From: Breoghania sp.
GTDB taxonomy: Bacteria; Pseudomonadota; Alphaproteobacteria; Rhizobiales; Stappiaceae
Length of the DNA: 64,000 nt
Direction: 5' to 3'
Assembly (NCBI RefSeq): GCF_963674635.1
Contig: NZ_OY771475.1
Coordinates: 1,550,001-1,614,000 of the forward strand
Shown: in pieces, positions 44,800 to 54,328 of the stretch
Position numbering within the stretch: the first letter of the stretch is position 1
Layout: each line of letters opens with the position of its first letter
Notes under the pieces: generated by a model
What the model was told of the DNA's origin: nothing
The model's database searches: none
The model's input: the letters and a program-made list of their open reading frames with translations, nothing else
Made by a program: the position numbers and the translations under genes

Positions 44800-46275
44800 T
44801 CAGTCGGTGGCCGCATCCTTTTCCCAGGCGTCATCGCCGACCGGGGTGAGGAAGACCTGACCAGGATAGATCAGATCCGGATTGCGGATCTGGCCCTGAT
44901 TGGCCTGATAGATCGTGGTGTAGCGCATGCCCTTGCCGTAGAGCCTTCGGGAGATGGTCCACAGGTTGTCGCCCTTGCGGATGATCACATTGGGCAGACG
45001 GGCGGAGGCGGAAGCGCTCGCCCCTGTTCCCTTCCCGGCCTCGCCGGAGGCAACCACCTGCGTGAGGATCACAGCATCGGGCTGGCGGTCGAAGGTGACC
45101 TGCGCACGCGCGACGACAGCGCCACTGTCATCCTTGATCATGTCCGCTCGCACATCATGTTGCCCCGGATCGACGGGATGTTCCGTCTCCAGCAGCCAGC
45201 GGCCGTTCTGGTTCGTCCGCGTCTCCCCCAGATAGTCGGCCCCGAGATAGACCCGCAAGCGCGTATCGGCCTTGCTGGTGCCCGCCACGAAGAGCTTGCC
45301 CTTTTCGCTCTCCACCGCATCGACCGTCACCTGAGCGGCGCTTGCCGTTTTGGCAGGTTCGGGCTCTGCGGAGGCGGTGGCAACCGGCGTCGACACGCCG
45401 CTCGGTCCGGCATTGGTTTCAAGACCGGCCACAGAAGTGGTTTCTCCTGTCGCACCGGATACGGCAGGTGCAGCGCTATCTGCCGGTTTCGCGGAGCTGC
45501 CGGCGACGCTTGTGTTGCCGGGAACGTTCTCGCGCGCCGCGCCTGTTGCGCCAGACTTGGCGGCATCGGTTTCGACCTGGACCGCTCCGGTAGCCGGATC
45601 GGTTGCGCTCGCGCCATCTTCCTGTCCCGGCGTCGAGGCTTCGCGTGCAGTCTCACTGGAGGCAACAACGGTCGGCGCCGCGGGTGCGGCCAGGCCTGCC
45701 GGGCGTTGCAGGATGGTACTGGCCTCGCCTTCAGCATTCATCACCACAAGAACATCGCCGCCCGTCTTCTCGGACGGGATGGACACCGCCACGCGCTGGC
45801 TGGATTCAATCTGAACCCCGTTGGCCTGTTCAACGTGAATGGCGACGTCGTAATCTCCCGGCGCAAGCGGTTTGTCGAGGACGATGGCCCATTCGCCCGA
45901 CGCGTTGGTTCTGGTCTTGCCGATGACCTTGCCATTGGCAACGAGCGCAACCGTGGCGTTGGGTTCGGCCAGACCGGCGACGACCGCATCGCCGGTCGGC
46001 TCCACGCGCACCACATCGAAGGTCGGTGCCATGGCGGGGGGGGTGGAAACGGCAGGCGCGGTCTCGGAAGGCTGTTGCGAAGAGGCGGATGCGTCATCAG
46101 CCTTGCTGCCGCGCGCGGCAGATGTCGTCGCCTCGTCAGACGAAACGGGTGCCCCCGTATCTTGCGTTGCAGGGGATTTCCGGAACCCGTCGAAGACGCC
46201 GGTCTGGACGCCGAAAACCGCGAGCAAAACCGCAACGACAATGCCAAACAGACCTGCGAAAACTACCTTGTTCAT
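44800..46275 (-). CDS. Membrane-anchored Ig-like and LysM domain protein
   Basis: 491 residues. N-terminal membrane anchor (VVFAGLFGIVVAVLLAVFGV), then an Ala/Ser/Thr-rich spacer. Next come an Ig-like repeat (FDVVRVEPTGDAVVAGLAEP...), a long low-complexity linker, and a second similar repeat (VTVDAVESEKGKLFVAGTSK...). Last is one LysM domain (IRKGDNLWTISRRLYGKGMR...NPDLIYPGQVFLTP) that should bind peptidoglycan. The two Ig-like units share the pattern G.T.TN..G.W, so they arose by duplication. Likely a periplasmic envelope protein; precise function unknown. Confidence 0.82.
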   Translation of the reverse strand: MNKVVFAGLFGIVVAVLLAVFGVQTGVFDGFRKSPATQDTGAPVSSDEATTSAARGSKADDASASSQQPSETAPAVSTPPAMAPTFDVVRVEPTGDAVVAGLAEPNATVALVANGKVIGKTRTNASGEWAIVLDKPLAPGDYDVAIHVEQANGVQIESSQRVAVSIPSEKTGGDVLVVMNAEGEASTILQRPAGLAAPAAPTVVASSETAREASTPGQEDGASATDPATGAVQVETDAAKSGATGAARENVPGNTSVAGSSAKPADSAAPAVSGATGETTSVAGLETNAGPSGVSTPVATASAEPEPAKTASAAQVTVDAVESEKGKLFVAGTSKADTRLRVYLGADYLGETRTNQNGRWLLETEHPVDPGQHDVRADMIKDDSGAVVARAQVTFDRQPDAVILTQVVASGEAGKGTGASASASARLPNVIIRKGDNLWTISRRLYGKGMRYTTIYQANQGQIRNPDLIYPGQVFLTPVGDDAWEKDAATD

Positions 46276-46650
46276 CGCGCCTTTTTGCTCCCTGAGCCTT
46301 CTGGAACCGGCAGATCCCCTCGCCGTTGGGCCCCATTATGCTGGGGCGGCCTTATCGGCTATTGACCCGCATCGTTATACACCTTTGCCGGTCGCGGCAA
46401 GCAAACCACCCCAACGCGCTCATGTCGCAGCGCTTTTCGCTCGCCCGCCAACATCGCCGGGATTTGCTAGGGGCTGATTCTATGTCGCAGCACCACAACG
46501 CGAACGTGCCTGGCGCGCGCAGCGTATTCTGTTTGCCTGACGCAAGCATGTTCGAAAAGACCCGGCAGCGCTGGATAATTGCATGCGAAGGAATGCGCAC
46601 CGGACGCAGACGACTTGACCGAATGTCGCACGCGCGCCAACTATGCCATC
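46276..46650. other. Divergent intergenic region, LysM protein / LOG protein
   Basis: 375 bp with no credible gene; holds two divergent promoters. An in-frame upstream extension of the LOG gene (to 46579) lacks a ribosome site and family similarity. Confidence 0.4.
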
Positions 46651-47253
46651 ATGAGACAGATAAAGAGCATTTGCGTTTATTGCGGCTCCGGAGCGGGCAC
46701 CGACCCGGCCTATCGGGAGGCCGCGGCCGATCTGGGTCGCTATCTCGCTGAAGCGGGTATCCGGCTTATCTATGGCGGCGGGTCCGTCGGACTTATGGGC
46801 ATTGTCGCCCGAACGGTTCTGGAGCATGGCGGCGACGTGACCGGCATCATTCCTCAGTTCCTGAAGGAACGCGAGGTGATGCTGGAAGCCGAGTGCGAGC
46901 TGATCGTCACTGAGGACATGCACCAGCGCAAGAAGCTGATGTTCGACAAGGCCGACGCCTTCGTGGCGTTGCCGGGAGGCATCGGTACGCTTGAGGAAAC
47001 GGTCGAGATGCTGACATGGGCGCAGCTCGGCCGCCACGACAAGCCCGTATTGCTCGCCAATATCAAGGGCTTCTGGGAGCCTTTCCGCCAGCTTCTGGAG
47101 CATATGAGCCGCGACGGATTCATCCGCAACGGATTTGAAGTGCCCTATCATGTGGCTGACAGGGCAGAAGATATCGTGCCTCACATCCTGCACGTGGCCG
47201 CCGGCAAGACAGACATGTGCAAGGACGACGCGGTTCCGATCTCTCAGCTTTGA
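46651..47253 (+). CDS. LOG family protein (nucleoside monophosphate phosphoribohydrolase type)
   Basis: 200 residues from the ATG at 46651, where family similarity begins (SICVYCGSGAG). The Rossmann-fold core carries YGGGSVGLMG and the diagnostic PGGIGTLEE, formerly labelled lysine decarboxylase. Members hydrolyse cytokinin riboside monophosphates or AMP-like nucleotides to free bases. Full length. No linked cytokinin genes. Confidence 0.9.
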   Translation: MRQIKSICVYCGSGAGTDPAYREAAADLGRYLAEAGIRLIYGGGSVGLMGIVARTVLEHGGDVTGIIPQFLKEREVMLEAECELIVTEDMHQRKKLMFDKADAFVALPGGIGTLEETVEMLTWAQLGRHDKPVLLANIKGFWEPFRQLLEHMSRDGFIRNGFEVPYHVADRAEDIVPHILHVAAGKTDMCKDDAVPISQL

Positions 47254-47293
47254 GGCGGCCCCGTCTGCGCAGGACCGCCCGCTCCTACGCGCG

Positions 47294-48253
47294 CTAGTCC
47301 ACGACTTCGGTACCCGCGACAGCGGCGGCGTTCGCCTTTTGCGCCGCAACGGTTGCTGCGCGACGGTGCAGGAGATCCCGGGTAAAGACGACCAGCGACA
47401 CCCAGATCAGCGCGAAGCTGATCAGTCGGCTCGGATCCAGCTTTTCGTCGAATACGAAGATCGCCAGCAGGAAGTTCAGTGAAGGCGCAAGGTATTGCAG
47501 GATGCCGATCGTGGAGAGCGGCAGGCCCTGAACTCCGCGCGCGAACAGGATCAACGGCACGGCGGTCACCACGCCCGAGGCGGCGATCAGCAGCATCATG
47601 GTGATATTGTCGCCGAGCATCAGGGTCCCGGAGAACGCGCACCAGCCCAGATAGGCGAGCGCGACCGGCAGCAGCACCGCCGCTTCCACAAGCAGCCCTG
47701 TCGCCGCGCCCACAACCACCGTCTTGCGCAGGAAGCCGTAGATGCCGAATGAAAAGGCAAGTGCCAGCGAGATCCAGGGGAAGCTGCCCAGCCCCCAGGC
47801 CTGAATGGCGATGGCGATGGCGGCAATGCCGACGGCGACGCATTGCCCCCGGCTTAGCCTCTCCCCGAGAAGCACGGTGCCCAGAGCGACCGAGACCAGC
47901 GGATTGATGAAATATCCGAAGGAAATCTCCAGCACCCTGTGCGCGTCGACGCCGACGATGAAAACCAGCCAGTTGAACGCGATGATGCAGGCGCTCATCG
48001 AAAGCCGAGAGATCACGCGCCGGTCCCGCAGCACCTCCATCACCAGATCCATCCGGCGGGCGAGGAAGAATGCCGTCCCCACCACCAACACGGACCAGAC
48101 GATGCGCTGGGCGACGAGTTGGCCGGAGGGAACCGCGCTCACCAGCATGAAATAGAGAGGCAGGACGCCCCAAAGGCCATACGCCGCCACCGCATTGACA
48201 TAGGCGACGGTTTCCGCGTCCGCAGGACGCCGGACGTCAGGATTGATTTTCAT
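47294..48253 (-). CDS. rarD: RarD protein, EamA/DMT transporter superfamily
   Basis: 319 residues with ten predicted membrane helices. It begins with the RarD-specific AYGLWGVLPLYFMLVSAVPS and QRIVWSV and contains the twofold EamA repeat. Inner-membrane drug/metabolite transporter family; substrate unknown (named after a chloramphenicol-sensitivity gene). Lies 17 bp after cimA and may be in its operon. Convergent with the LOG gene. Confidence 0.88.
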   Translation of the reverse strand: MKINPDVRRPADAETVAYVNAVAAYGLWGVLPLYFMLVSAVPSGQLVAQRIVWSVLVVGTAFFLARRMDLVMEVLRDRRVISRLSMSACIIAFNWLVFIVGVDAHRVLEISFGYFINPLVSVALGTVLLGERLSRGQCVAVGIAAIAIAIQAWGLGSFPWISLALAFSFGIYGFLRKTVVVGAATGLLVEAAVLLPVALAYLGWCAFSGTLMLGDNITMMLLIAASGVVTAVPLILFARGVQGLPLSTIGILQYLAPSLNFLLAIFVFDEKLDPSRLISFALIWVSLVVFTRDLLHRRAATVAAQKANAAAVAGTEVVD

Positions 48254-48270
48254 GAGAAACGAGGCACCGG

Positions 48271-49902
48271 CTAACGTGCGGATGCACTCCCCTTCATCAG
48301 ACGGTAGGTGATAGAATCGATCAGAGCCTGGAACGAGGCGTCGACGATATTGGGCGAGACGCCGACCGTAAACCAGCGTTCGCCGGTGGTTTCATCCATG
48401 CTCTCGATCAGCACACGCGTGATGGCTTCCGTGCCACCATTGAGGATACGGACCTTGAAGTCCGCCAGCACAAGCCCCTCGATCTCACTCTGGTATTTGC
48501 CGAGATCCTTGCGCAGGGCAATGTCGAGCGCGTTGACCGGGCCGTTGCCTTCCGCCACCGACATCCGTTCCTCGCCATCGATGCACAGCTTCACCACGGC
48601 TTCTGAGATCGTCACAAGCTCGCCCACCGCGTTGTAGCGGCGCTCGACCATGACGCGAAAGCTCTTGACCTCGAAGAACTCGGGCACATGCCCCAGGTGG
48701 CGCAATGCCAGCAGCGAGAAGGAGGCATCGGCTGCCTCATAGGCATAGCCCAACGCCTCGCGCTCCTTCACCTCGCGCAGCAGGTTGTCGAGGCGTCGAT
48801 CGGAGGGATCGACTTCGATGCCCAGCATCTCCAGCTGGCTGACAAGGTTCGACTTGCCCGCCTGGTCGGAGACCAGCACCTGCCGGCGATTGCCGACGCT
48901 TACAGGATCGACATGCTCATATGTCTTCGGGTCCTTCAGGATCGCGGAAGCATGGATGCCCGCCTTGGTCGCAAAGGCCGCGGAGCCGACATAAGCGGCA
49001 TGACGGTCGGGCGCGCGGTTCAGCAGTTCATCGAAAGCGCGCGAGAACTGGGTGAGATGCGACAGGGATTCCTTGCTGACGCCGATTTCGAAGCGGTCCG
49101 CATATTCCGGCTTCAGCATCAGGGTCGGGATCAGCGTGATCAGGTTGGCATTGCCGCACCGCTCTCCAATGCCGTTGAGCGTTCCCTGAATCTGACGGAC
49201 GCCCGCCTTCACCGCCGCTAGGGAATTGGCGACCGCGTGCTCGGTATCATTGTGGGTGTGGATGCCGAGATGATCGCCGGGCACAACGCTCATCACGTCC
49301 TTGACGATTGCCTCGATCTCGTCCGGCAGTGTGCCGCCATTGGTATCGCACAAGACCACCCAACGCGCCCCACCCTCATAGGCGGCCTTTGTACAAGCGA
49401 GCGCATAGTCCCGGTTGGCCTTGTAGCCGTCAAAGAAGTGCTCGCAATCAACCAGCGCCTCCTTGCCTGCCGCCACCGCCGCCTCCACCGACTGGCGGAT
49501 ACCGACGAGATTTTCCTCGTTGGTGGTGCCGAGCGCCACCTTCACATGGAAATCCCAGCTTTTGGCAACAAAGCAGATGGCGTCGGAGGCAGCGCCCAGC
49601 AGATCCTGAAGGCCCGGGTCGTTCCCAACCGAGCGACCGGCCCGCTTGGTCATGCCGAAGGCGGTGAAGGTGGACTTCTTCGTGCGCTTTTTCTCGAAGA
49701 AAGCGGTATCCAGCGGGTTCGCACCTGGATAACCGCCCTCCACATAGTCAATGCCGATCTTGTCGAGCATGTCCGCAATCGCAATCTTGTCCTCCAGCGT
49801 GAAATCGATGCCATTGGTCTGGGCACCGTCGCGCAAGGTGGTGTCGAAGAGATAGAGCCGCTCCTTGGCGGTTGTCTCAGCGGCATTCGCGGTATCGGAC
49901 AT
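48271..49902 (-). CDS. cimA: (R)-citramalate synthase
   Basis: 543 residues. It condenses pyruvate and acetyl-CoA to citramalate, a threonine-independent route to isoleucine. Features are LFDTTLRDGAQTNGIDF (catalytic Arg-Asp), the metal-binding GIHTHNDTEHAVANS and GNANL in the TIM barrel, and a C-terminal LeuA-type regulatory domain (about residues 400-535) that usually binds isoleucine. Length and the TNGIDF variant match the CimA rather than the LeuA subgroup. Confidence 0.9.
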   Translation of the reverse strand: MSDTANAAETTAKERLYLFDTTLRDGAQTNGIDFTLEDKIAIADMLDKIGIDYVEGGYPGANPLDTAFFEKKRTKKSTFTAFGMTKRAGRSVGNDPGLQDLLGAASDAICFVAKSWDFHVKVALGTTNEENLVGIRQSVEAAVAAGKEALVDCEHFFDGYKANRDYALACTKAAYEGGARWVVLCDTNGGTLPDEIEAIVKDVMSVVPGDHLGIHTHNDTEHAVANSLAAVKAGVRQIQGTLNGIGERCGNANLITLIPTLMLKPEYADRFEIGVSKESLSHLTQFSRAFDELLNRAPDRHAAYVGSAAFATKAGIHASAILKDPKTYEHVDPVSVGNRRQVLVSDQAGKSNLVSQLEMLGIEVDPSDRRLDNLLREVKEREALGYAYEAADASFSLLALRHLGHVPEFFEVKSFRVMVERRYNAVGELVTISEAVVKLCIDGEERMSVAEGNGPVNALDIALRKDLGKYQSEIEGLVLADFKVRILNGGTEAITRVLIESMDETTGERWFTVGVSPNIVDASFQALIDSITYRLMKGSASAR

Positions 49903-49941
49903 GTCTCGTTTCCTGCCTTTGGCTGTTCAGGCGATTCAGTC

Positions 49942-50913
49942 TTACTTTGTTGAATGATCGCTGTTCTTTGCGAAGCGATCGGTTGCGCGGATGAGCTGAT
50001 CGAGTATTCCCGGCTCGCTATAGGCGTGGCCAGCATCCTCGATCAGGTGGAATTCGGCTTCGGGCCAGGCCTTATGCAGGTCCCACGCCGTGCGCGCCGG
50101 CGTCGCCATGTCATAGCGTCCCTGCACGATCACGCCGGGAATGCCCTTGAGCTTGTGCGCGTCGCGAATGAGCTGGCCCTCCTCCATCCAGCCGCCATGG
50201 ACGAAGTAGTGGTTTTCAATCCGGGCAAAGGCGAGCGCGAAGTGCCCGTCGCGGAATTTCTCCGAGGTGCCTTCGTCGGGGCACAGGGTCAGCGTCTCGC
50301 CTTCCCAGATCGCCCAGGCCTTGGCGGCTTCAAGCTTGGCGGCTTCGTCGTCGCCCACAAGACGGCGGCGGTAGGCAGCCATCATGTCATCGCGCTCGTT
50401 CTCGGGAATCGGCGCGAGATACCGCTCCCACTTCTCGGGATGAAGCATCGAGGCACCGTACTGGTAGTACCATTCCAGCTCGAAGCGGCGCAGCGTGAAG
50501 ATGCCGCGCACGATCAGCTCGCTTACGCGTTCCGGGTGCGTCTCGGCATAGGCGAGCGCCAGCGCCGAGCCCCAAGACCCGCCGAAGACTTGCCACTTCT
50601 CGACGCCCACCATTTCACGCAGCCGCTCGATATCGGCGACGAGATGCCAGGTGGTGTTGGCTTCGAGTTCGGCGTGGGGGCGCGAGTGACCGCAGCCGCG
50701 TTGATCGAACAGGAGAATATCATAAAGCTCAGGGTTGAACTGGCGACGATTAGCGGGCGAGAACCCGCCACCGGGACCGCCATGCAGGAACACGACGGGC
50801 TTCGCCCCCTTCGTGCCGCAGCGCTCCCAGTAGATTTCATGACCATCGCCGACATCGAGATAGCCCGTCTCATAGGGCTCGATCGGAGGATAGAGGGTCG
50901 CCAGTTCGCTCAT
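49942..50913 (-). CDS. pip: Proline iminopeptidase
   Basis: 323 residues, alpha/beta-hydrolase of family S33 that removes N-terminal proline from peptides. Oxyanion region FLHGGPGGG, nucleophile Ser in GGSWGSALALAYAE, acid in VQGRYDMATP and His in EDAGHAYSEPG are all in place. Cytoplasmic. Its ATG overlaps the stop of the GFA-family gene upstream by four bases (ATGA). Confidence 0.93.
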   Translation of the reverse strand: MSELATLYPPIEPYETGYLDVGDGHEIYWERCGTKGAKPVVFLHGGPGGGFSPANRRQFNPELYDILLFDQRGCGHSRPHAELEANTTWHLVADIERLREMVGVEKWQVFGGSWGSALALAYAETHPERVSELIVRGIFTLRRFELEWYYQYGASMLHPEKWERYLAPIPENERDDMMAAYRRRLVGDDEAAKLEAAKAWAIWEGETLTLCPDEGTSEKFRDGHFALAFARIENHYFVHGGWMEEGQLIRDAHKLKGIPGVIVQGRYDMATPARTAWDLHKAWPEAEFHLIEDAGHAYSEPGILDQLIRATDRFAKNSDHSTK

Positions 50914-51452
50914 TTCATCTCCTTTGCGGATGGCCTGCTGTCCTCATCCAGGGGCGGCCAATCGCGCGTATCGTGATCGGGGTGCTGGTAGCACACCAGG
51001 TTTTCAATGATGTCGGCAATATCCGGGTCTTCTTCCGTCGTCATGCCGGGAAGACAGTGGAGCCGATCAACACAGGGAAGCTTTGATTCCGTCCCGAACT
51101 GGATGGTCGGAACGATGGTCTTCGGTTCGTCGAACGCGCCGATGGCGAGCGCGATGCCTTCGCTCGCGTCATAGGTCAGCGGCGTGCCGCAGTTTCCGCA
51201 AAAGCCGCGCCGCATGTCGCTTGAGGAGCGGAAATAGCGCGGCTGCCCGCGCGTCCACGCAAGCTGTTCGGCTGTCACGGAAACGAAAGGCGCAAAGAAG
51301 TTGCCAAGCGCCTTCTGGCACATGCGGCAATGGCAGATGGAGGCCTGACCAAGGGGGCCCGACACGGCGAAGCGCACGGCGCCGCACTGGCAACCACCGG
51401 TTCGGGCGCCAGTTCGGGCGTCAGTCAGACGGGATGCTTCGCTCATCTCCAT
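50910..51452 (-). CDS. GFA family zinc-binding protein
   Basis: 180 residues from the ATG at 51452, after an AGGA site; longer frames lack support. The cysteine pairs CQCGAVRF, CHCRMCQK and FCGNCGTPL bind zinc as in glutathione-dependent formaldehyde-activating enzyme (Gfa). Most such paralogues are not true Gfa and remain of unknown function. No formaldehyde-oxidation genes are near. Translationally coupled to pip. Confidence 0.85.
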   Translation of the reverse strand: MEMSEASRLTDARTGARTGGCQCGAVRFAVSGPLGQASICHCRMCQKALGNFFAPFVSVTAEQLAWTRGQPRYFRSSSDMRRGFCGNCGTPLTYDASEGIALAIGAFDEPKTIVPTIQFGTESKLPCVDRLHCLPGMTTEEDPDIADIIENLVCYQHPDHDTRDWPPLDEDSRPSAKEMK

Positions 51453-51505
51453 GTCGTCCTCTCCTCGTTCGTAGCCGAAAAAAACATCGGCTGACTTCCA
51501 TCCGT

Positions 51506-51642
51506 GTGGCCCATCCTTCGAGACGGGCCTGACGGCCCCCTCAGGATGACGTTGTGGGTGTGGCTTGCATGTTGTGAGAGGTTTCAACACCCACAACGTC
51601 ATCCTGAGGAGCGCGCCACGGCGGGCGTCTCGAAGGATGGGA
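51506..51642. repeat. Palindromic intergenic repeat, copy 1
   Basis: Outer arms GGCCCATCCTTCGAGACG and CGTCTCGAAGGATGGG, inner arms CTCAGGATGACGTTGTGGGT and ACCCACAACGTCATCCTGAG, so nearly the whole 137 bp folds into one long hairpin. It lies between the 3' end of cysS and the 5' end of the GFA gene. Related full copies are at 55070 and 62931. Confidence 0.9.
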
Positions 51643-51679
51643 CAAACACGCGATCCAACACGTGATCCAGCTCAGCCCG

Positions 51680-53107
51680 CTACTTCTTCAACTCCCATTT
51701 CGTTTCCATTTCGCCTGTTTGCGGGTTCTTGCCGTCCATCAGCACGATACCCTCAGCGACGAGCAGGTCGCGAATACGGTCCGATTCCGCCCAGTCCTTC
51801 GCAGCCCGCGCCGCGATGCGATCTGCAATCAGCCGCTCAACGCGCGCCGCCATCTCAGGATCGGCCTTTGCTGCCTCTTCGGACGCGGCCGTGGCGCCAC
51901 GCCAGCTTTCCGGCATCAGACCGAGGAACGACGCAGCGGCTGCGAGCTTTGCCGCAGCTTCCGCATCACCGGACCGCGCCGCACGCGCAAAGCCGTGAAG
52001 TGCCGCAATGGCGCGCGGGGTGTTGATGTCGTCGCAAAGCGCCTCAATTACCTCTTCCGGCGGCGTGACATCGGCGGAAAGCTCGACATGGGCGATGAGC
52101 TTCGCCCAGCGCTCGATGAGCTTCTCGGCTTCCTCAAGTCCCTTCTGGGTGAAGTCGAGCGGCTGACGGTAATGGGCGGACATGAGTGTCAGGCGCACCA
52201 CCGCTCCCGGCCATGTGCGCCCGCCTACCTTGTCGCTTTCCAGAAGCTCATGGACGGTGATGAAGTTGCCGAGCGACTTCGACATCTTCTCGCCTTCCAC
52301 CTGCAGGAAGCCGTTGTGCATCCAGTAGCGCGCCATCTGCTCGGTGCCATGGGCGCAGCAGGACTGGGCGATCTCGTTTTCATGGTGCGGGAAGGTCAGA
52401 TCGATGCCACCGCCATGGATGTCGAACACCTCACCCAAATGGCGCCCTGCCATGGCGGAGCACTCGATGTGCCAGCCGGGACGGCCCGCTTCCTCGATGC
52501 CGCAGGGGCTCGGCCAGGAGGGTTCGCCGGGTTTGGACGGCTTCCACAGCACGAAATCCATCGCATCGCGCTTGTAGGGCGCAACCTCGACCCGCGCTCC
52601 AGCCAGCATGTCATCCACCGAGCGACCGGACAGACGGCCGTAATCTGCCATCTTGGAGACCTCGAACAAGACGTGGCCTTCCGCGACATAGGCATATCCG
52701 CGCTCAACGAGCCGCTCGATCATCGCCTTCATGTCGTCAATATGTTCGGTGGCCCGCGGCTCGATGGTGGGCAGCATCGCGCCCAGTGCGGCCATGTCGG
52801 CGTGGTACTGGGCTGCCGTCGTTTCCGTCACCTCGCGGATGGTGCGGCCTTCCGCCTCAGCCCTTGCGTTGATCTTGTCGTCAACATCCGTGATGTTGCG
52901 CGCATAGGTGACGTGATCGGCGCCGTAAACATGACGCAAGAGCCTGTAAAGTAAATCAAAAACAACCACAGGACGTGCGTTGCCGATATGCGCGTAATCG
53001 TAGACGGTGGGCCCGCAAACGTACATCCGCACCCGCGCCGGATCCAACGGCGTGAATACTTCCTTAACACGCGAGAGCGTATTATAAATAACCAGATCCA
53101 TAGGCAC
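51680..53107 (-). CDS. cysS: Cysteinyl-tRNA synthetase
   Basis: 475 residues, class I synthetase charging tRNA-Cys. MYVCGPTVYDYAHIGNARP contains the zinc cysteine and HIGN; KMSKS is in GEKMSKSLGN; further zinc ligands are in IECSAM and the HHENEIAQS region. Full length, with the helical anticodon-binding C-terminus. Single-gene unit by spacing. Confidence 0.96.
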   Translation of the reverse strand: MPMDLVIYNTLSRVKEVFTPLDPARVRMYVCGPTVYDYAHIGNARPVVVFDLLYRLLRHVYGADHVTYARNITDVDDKINARAEAEGRTIREVTETTAAQYHADMAALGAMLPTIEPRATEHIDDMKAMIERLVERGYAYVAEGHVLFEVSKMADYGRLSGRSVDDMLAGARVEVAPYKRDAMDFVLWKPSKPGEPSWPSPCGIEEAGRPGWHIECSAMAGRHLGEVFDIHGGGIDLTFPHHENEIAQSCCAHGTEQMARYWMHNGFLQVEGEKMSKSLGNFITVHELLESDKVGGRTWPGAVVRLTLMSAHYRQPLDFTQKGLEEAEKLIERWAKLIAHVELSADVTPPEEVIEALCDDINTPRAIAALHGFARAARSGDAEAAAKLAAAASFLGLMPESWRGATAASEEAAKADPEMAARVERLIADRIAARAAKDWAESDRIRDLLVAEGIVLMDGKNPQTGEMETKWELKK

Positions 53108-53386
53108 CCCGTTGAATTGCTGCTAGCGGGGCGCTAGCCGGGGCGTTCGTCTTGCAAATTCGGGCAGGAGGAAACGGCCACAGCCAGCACTCAAGCTAGC
53201 CGCAAATAATCTCGTCGCTAATGCGAATGATGATGACCGTGTTCATGGTTCAGCGGTGTAGGACGCATCGCCCTTCGGGTCAAGCCGGGCGATGAAACTG
53301 AATGACAGCTGAACGAAGAGGTCACGGCGGGTTCAGCCCGGATAGACGAGAACGAATGCGTTCGGAAACAGTCGCGAGTACCGGTC

Positions 53387-53644
53387 ATGTCGAATATCAG
53401 TTTTTTCGGCGACGATAGCGGTCTGCAAGCTACAGCGCATCCTCGCCCCCCGCTCTCTGGTCGCCGTCGCTTTCGTCGGTGCGATGAGCTGACCGCCGCC
53501 GACAAGGTGAAGGCCGTTCTGGCCGGAATCCTGATCGGGTTGATGGTGGCAGCTCCGGTGTTTGCACTGGTCGCAGCGACGACAGGCAAGGCACCAGACA
53601 TCTTCCACGAGGTTTCCCCGTGGTCCTTCGGAGGCCGCAAATAA
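53387..53644 (+). CDS. Small single-pass membrane protein, hypothetical
   Basis: 85 codons. The first 35 residues are basic and unremarkable; then AADKVKAVLAGILIGLMVAAPVFALVAATTG forms a clear membrane helix, and the end is PWSFGGRK. Codon pattern in the membrane part looks coding. The ATG at 53387 has only a weak ribosome site, so the true start may be elsewhere. Convergent with creA. Function unknown. Confidence 0.4.
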   Translation: MSNISFFGDDSGLQATAHPRPPLSGRRRFRRCDELTAADKVKAVLAGILIGLMVAAPVFALVAATTGKAPDIFHEVSPWSFGGRK

Positions 53645-53706
53645 GCCTGCGGCCTTCCCGAAAAAAAGAACTTTCCGTGCCAATGTCACGGGCAGTCTGG
53701 CACGGC

Positions 53707-54234
53707 TCAATCCTTTAAGAATTCACCGCACTTTGCTGGCATCTGATCGCCCCACGGCATGATCGGGACAGTGGAGGTGGAGTTCTTGGGCGACCCTTCC
53801 ACCAGCTTGTCGGAATAGACCACATAGACCAGCACGTTGCGTTTGGCATCGCATCCACGCACGATCTGCATCTTCTTGAAGAACAGCGAGCGGCGCTGGC
53901 GGAACATGTCTTCGCCCTGCTCGAACTTGCCCTCAAACGAGATCGGCCCGACCTGACGGCAGGCGAGCGAGATGTCTGAGACCTCTTCCGCAACCCCCAG
54001 CCAGCCCGAAATACCGCCCTTTTCCGGCACCGTGAAATGGCAGGACACGCCCTTCGCGATCGGGTCGTCGATGGCGTAGGTGGCAAGCTTGTGGTCGGGG
54101 GTGAGAAACTTCCAGACGGTGGAGCGCTTGAAGATCAGTTCCGGCTGTTCGGCGGCCGTCGCAGTTCCTGCCACCATGGCAAGGGACAGGGCGAGCATGG
54201 CCTTGCCGAGAGTGAAGCGGAGCGGATTGCGCAT
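53707..54234 (-). CDS. creA: CreA family periplasmic protein
   Basis: 175 residues with a signal peptide ending at GTATAAE. CreA features: KFLTPDHKLATYAIDDPIA, VSCHFTVPEKGG, SLACRQVGPI, FQ..E.MFRQRRSLFFKK, RGCDAKRNVLVYVVYSDKLV. Four cysteines could form disulfides. The ATG at 54234 follows AAGGAG; the longer frame upstream is not coding. CreA is widespread in proteobacteria and uncharacterised. Confidence 0.9.
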   Translation of the reverse strand: MRNPLRFTLGKAMLALSLAMVAGTATAAEQPELIFKRSTVWKFLTPDHKLATYAIDDPIAKGVSCHFTVPEKGGISGWLGVAEEVSDISLACRQVGPISFEGKFEQGEDMFRQRRSLFFKKMQIVRGCDAKRNVLVYVVYSDKLVEGSPKNSTSTVPIMPWGDQMPAKCGEFLKD

Positions 54235-54328
54235 GGTCTGGTTTCTCCTTGATGCCGGGCGCTGTCTCACACCATGTAGGCAGGCGCGTACAGATTTGCG
54301 AGTGCACAAAGACGCAAGGGCATCGCGA

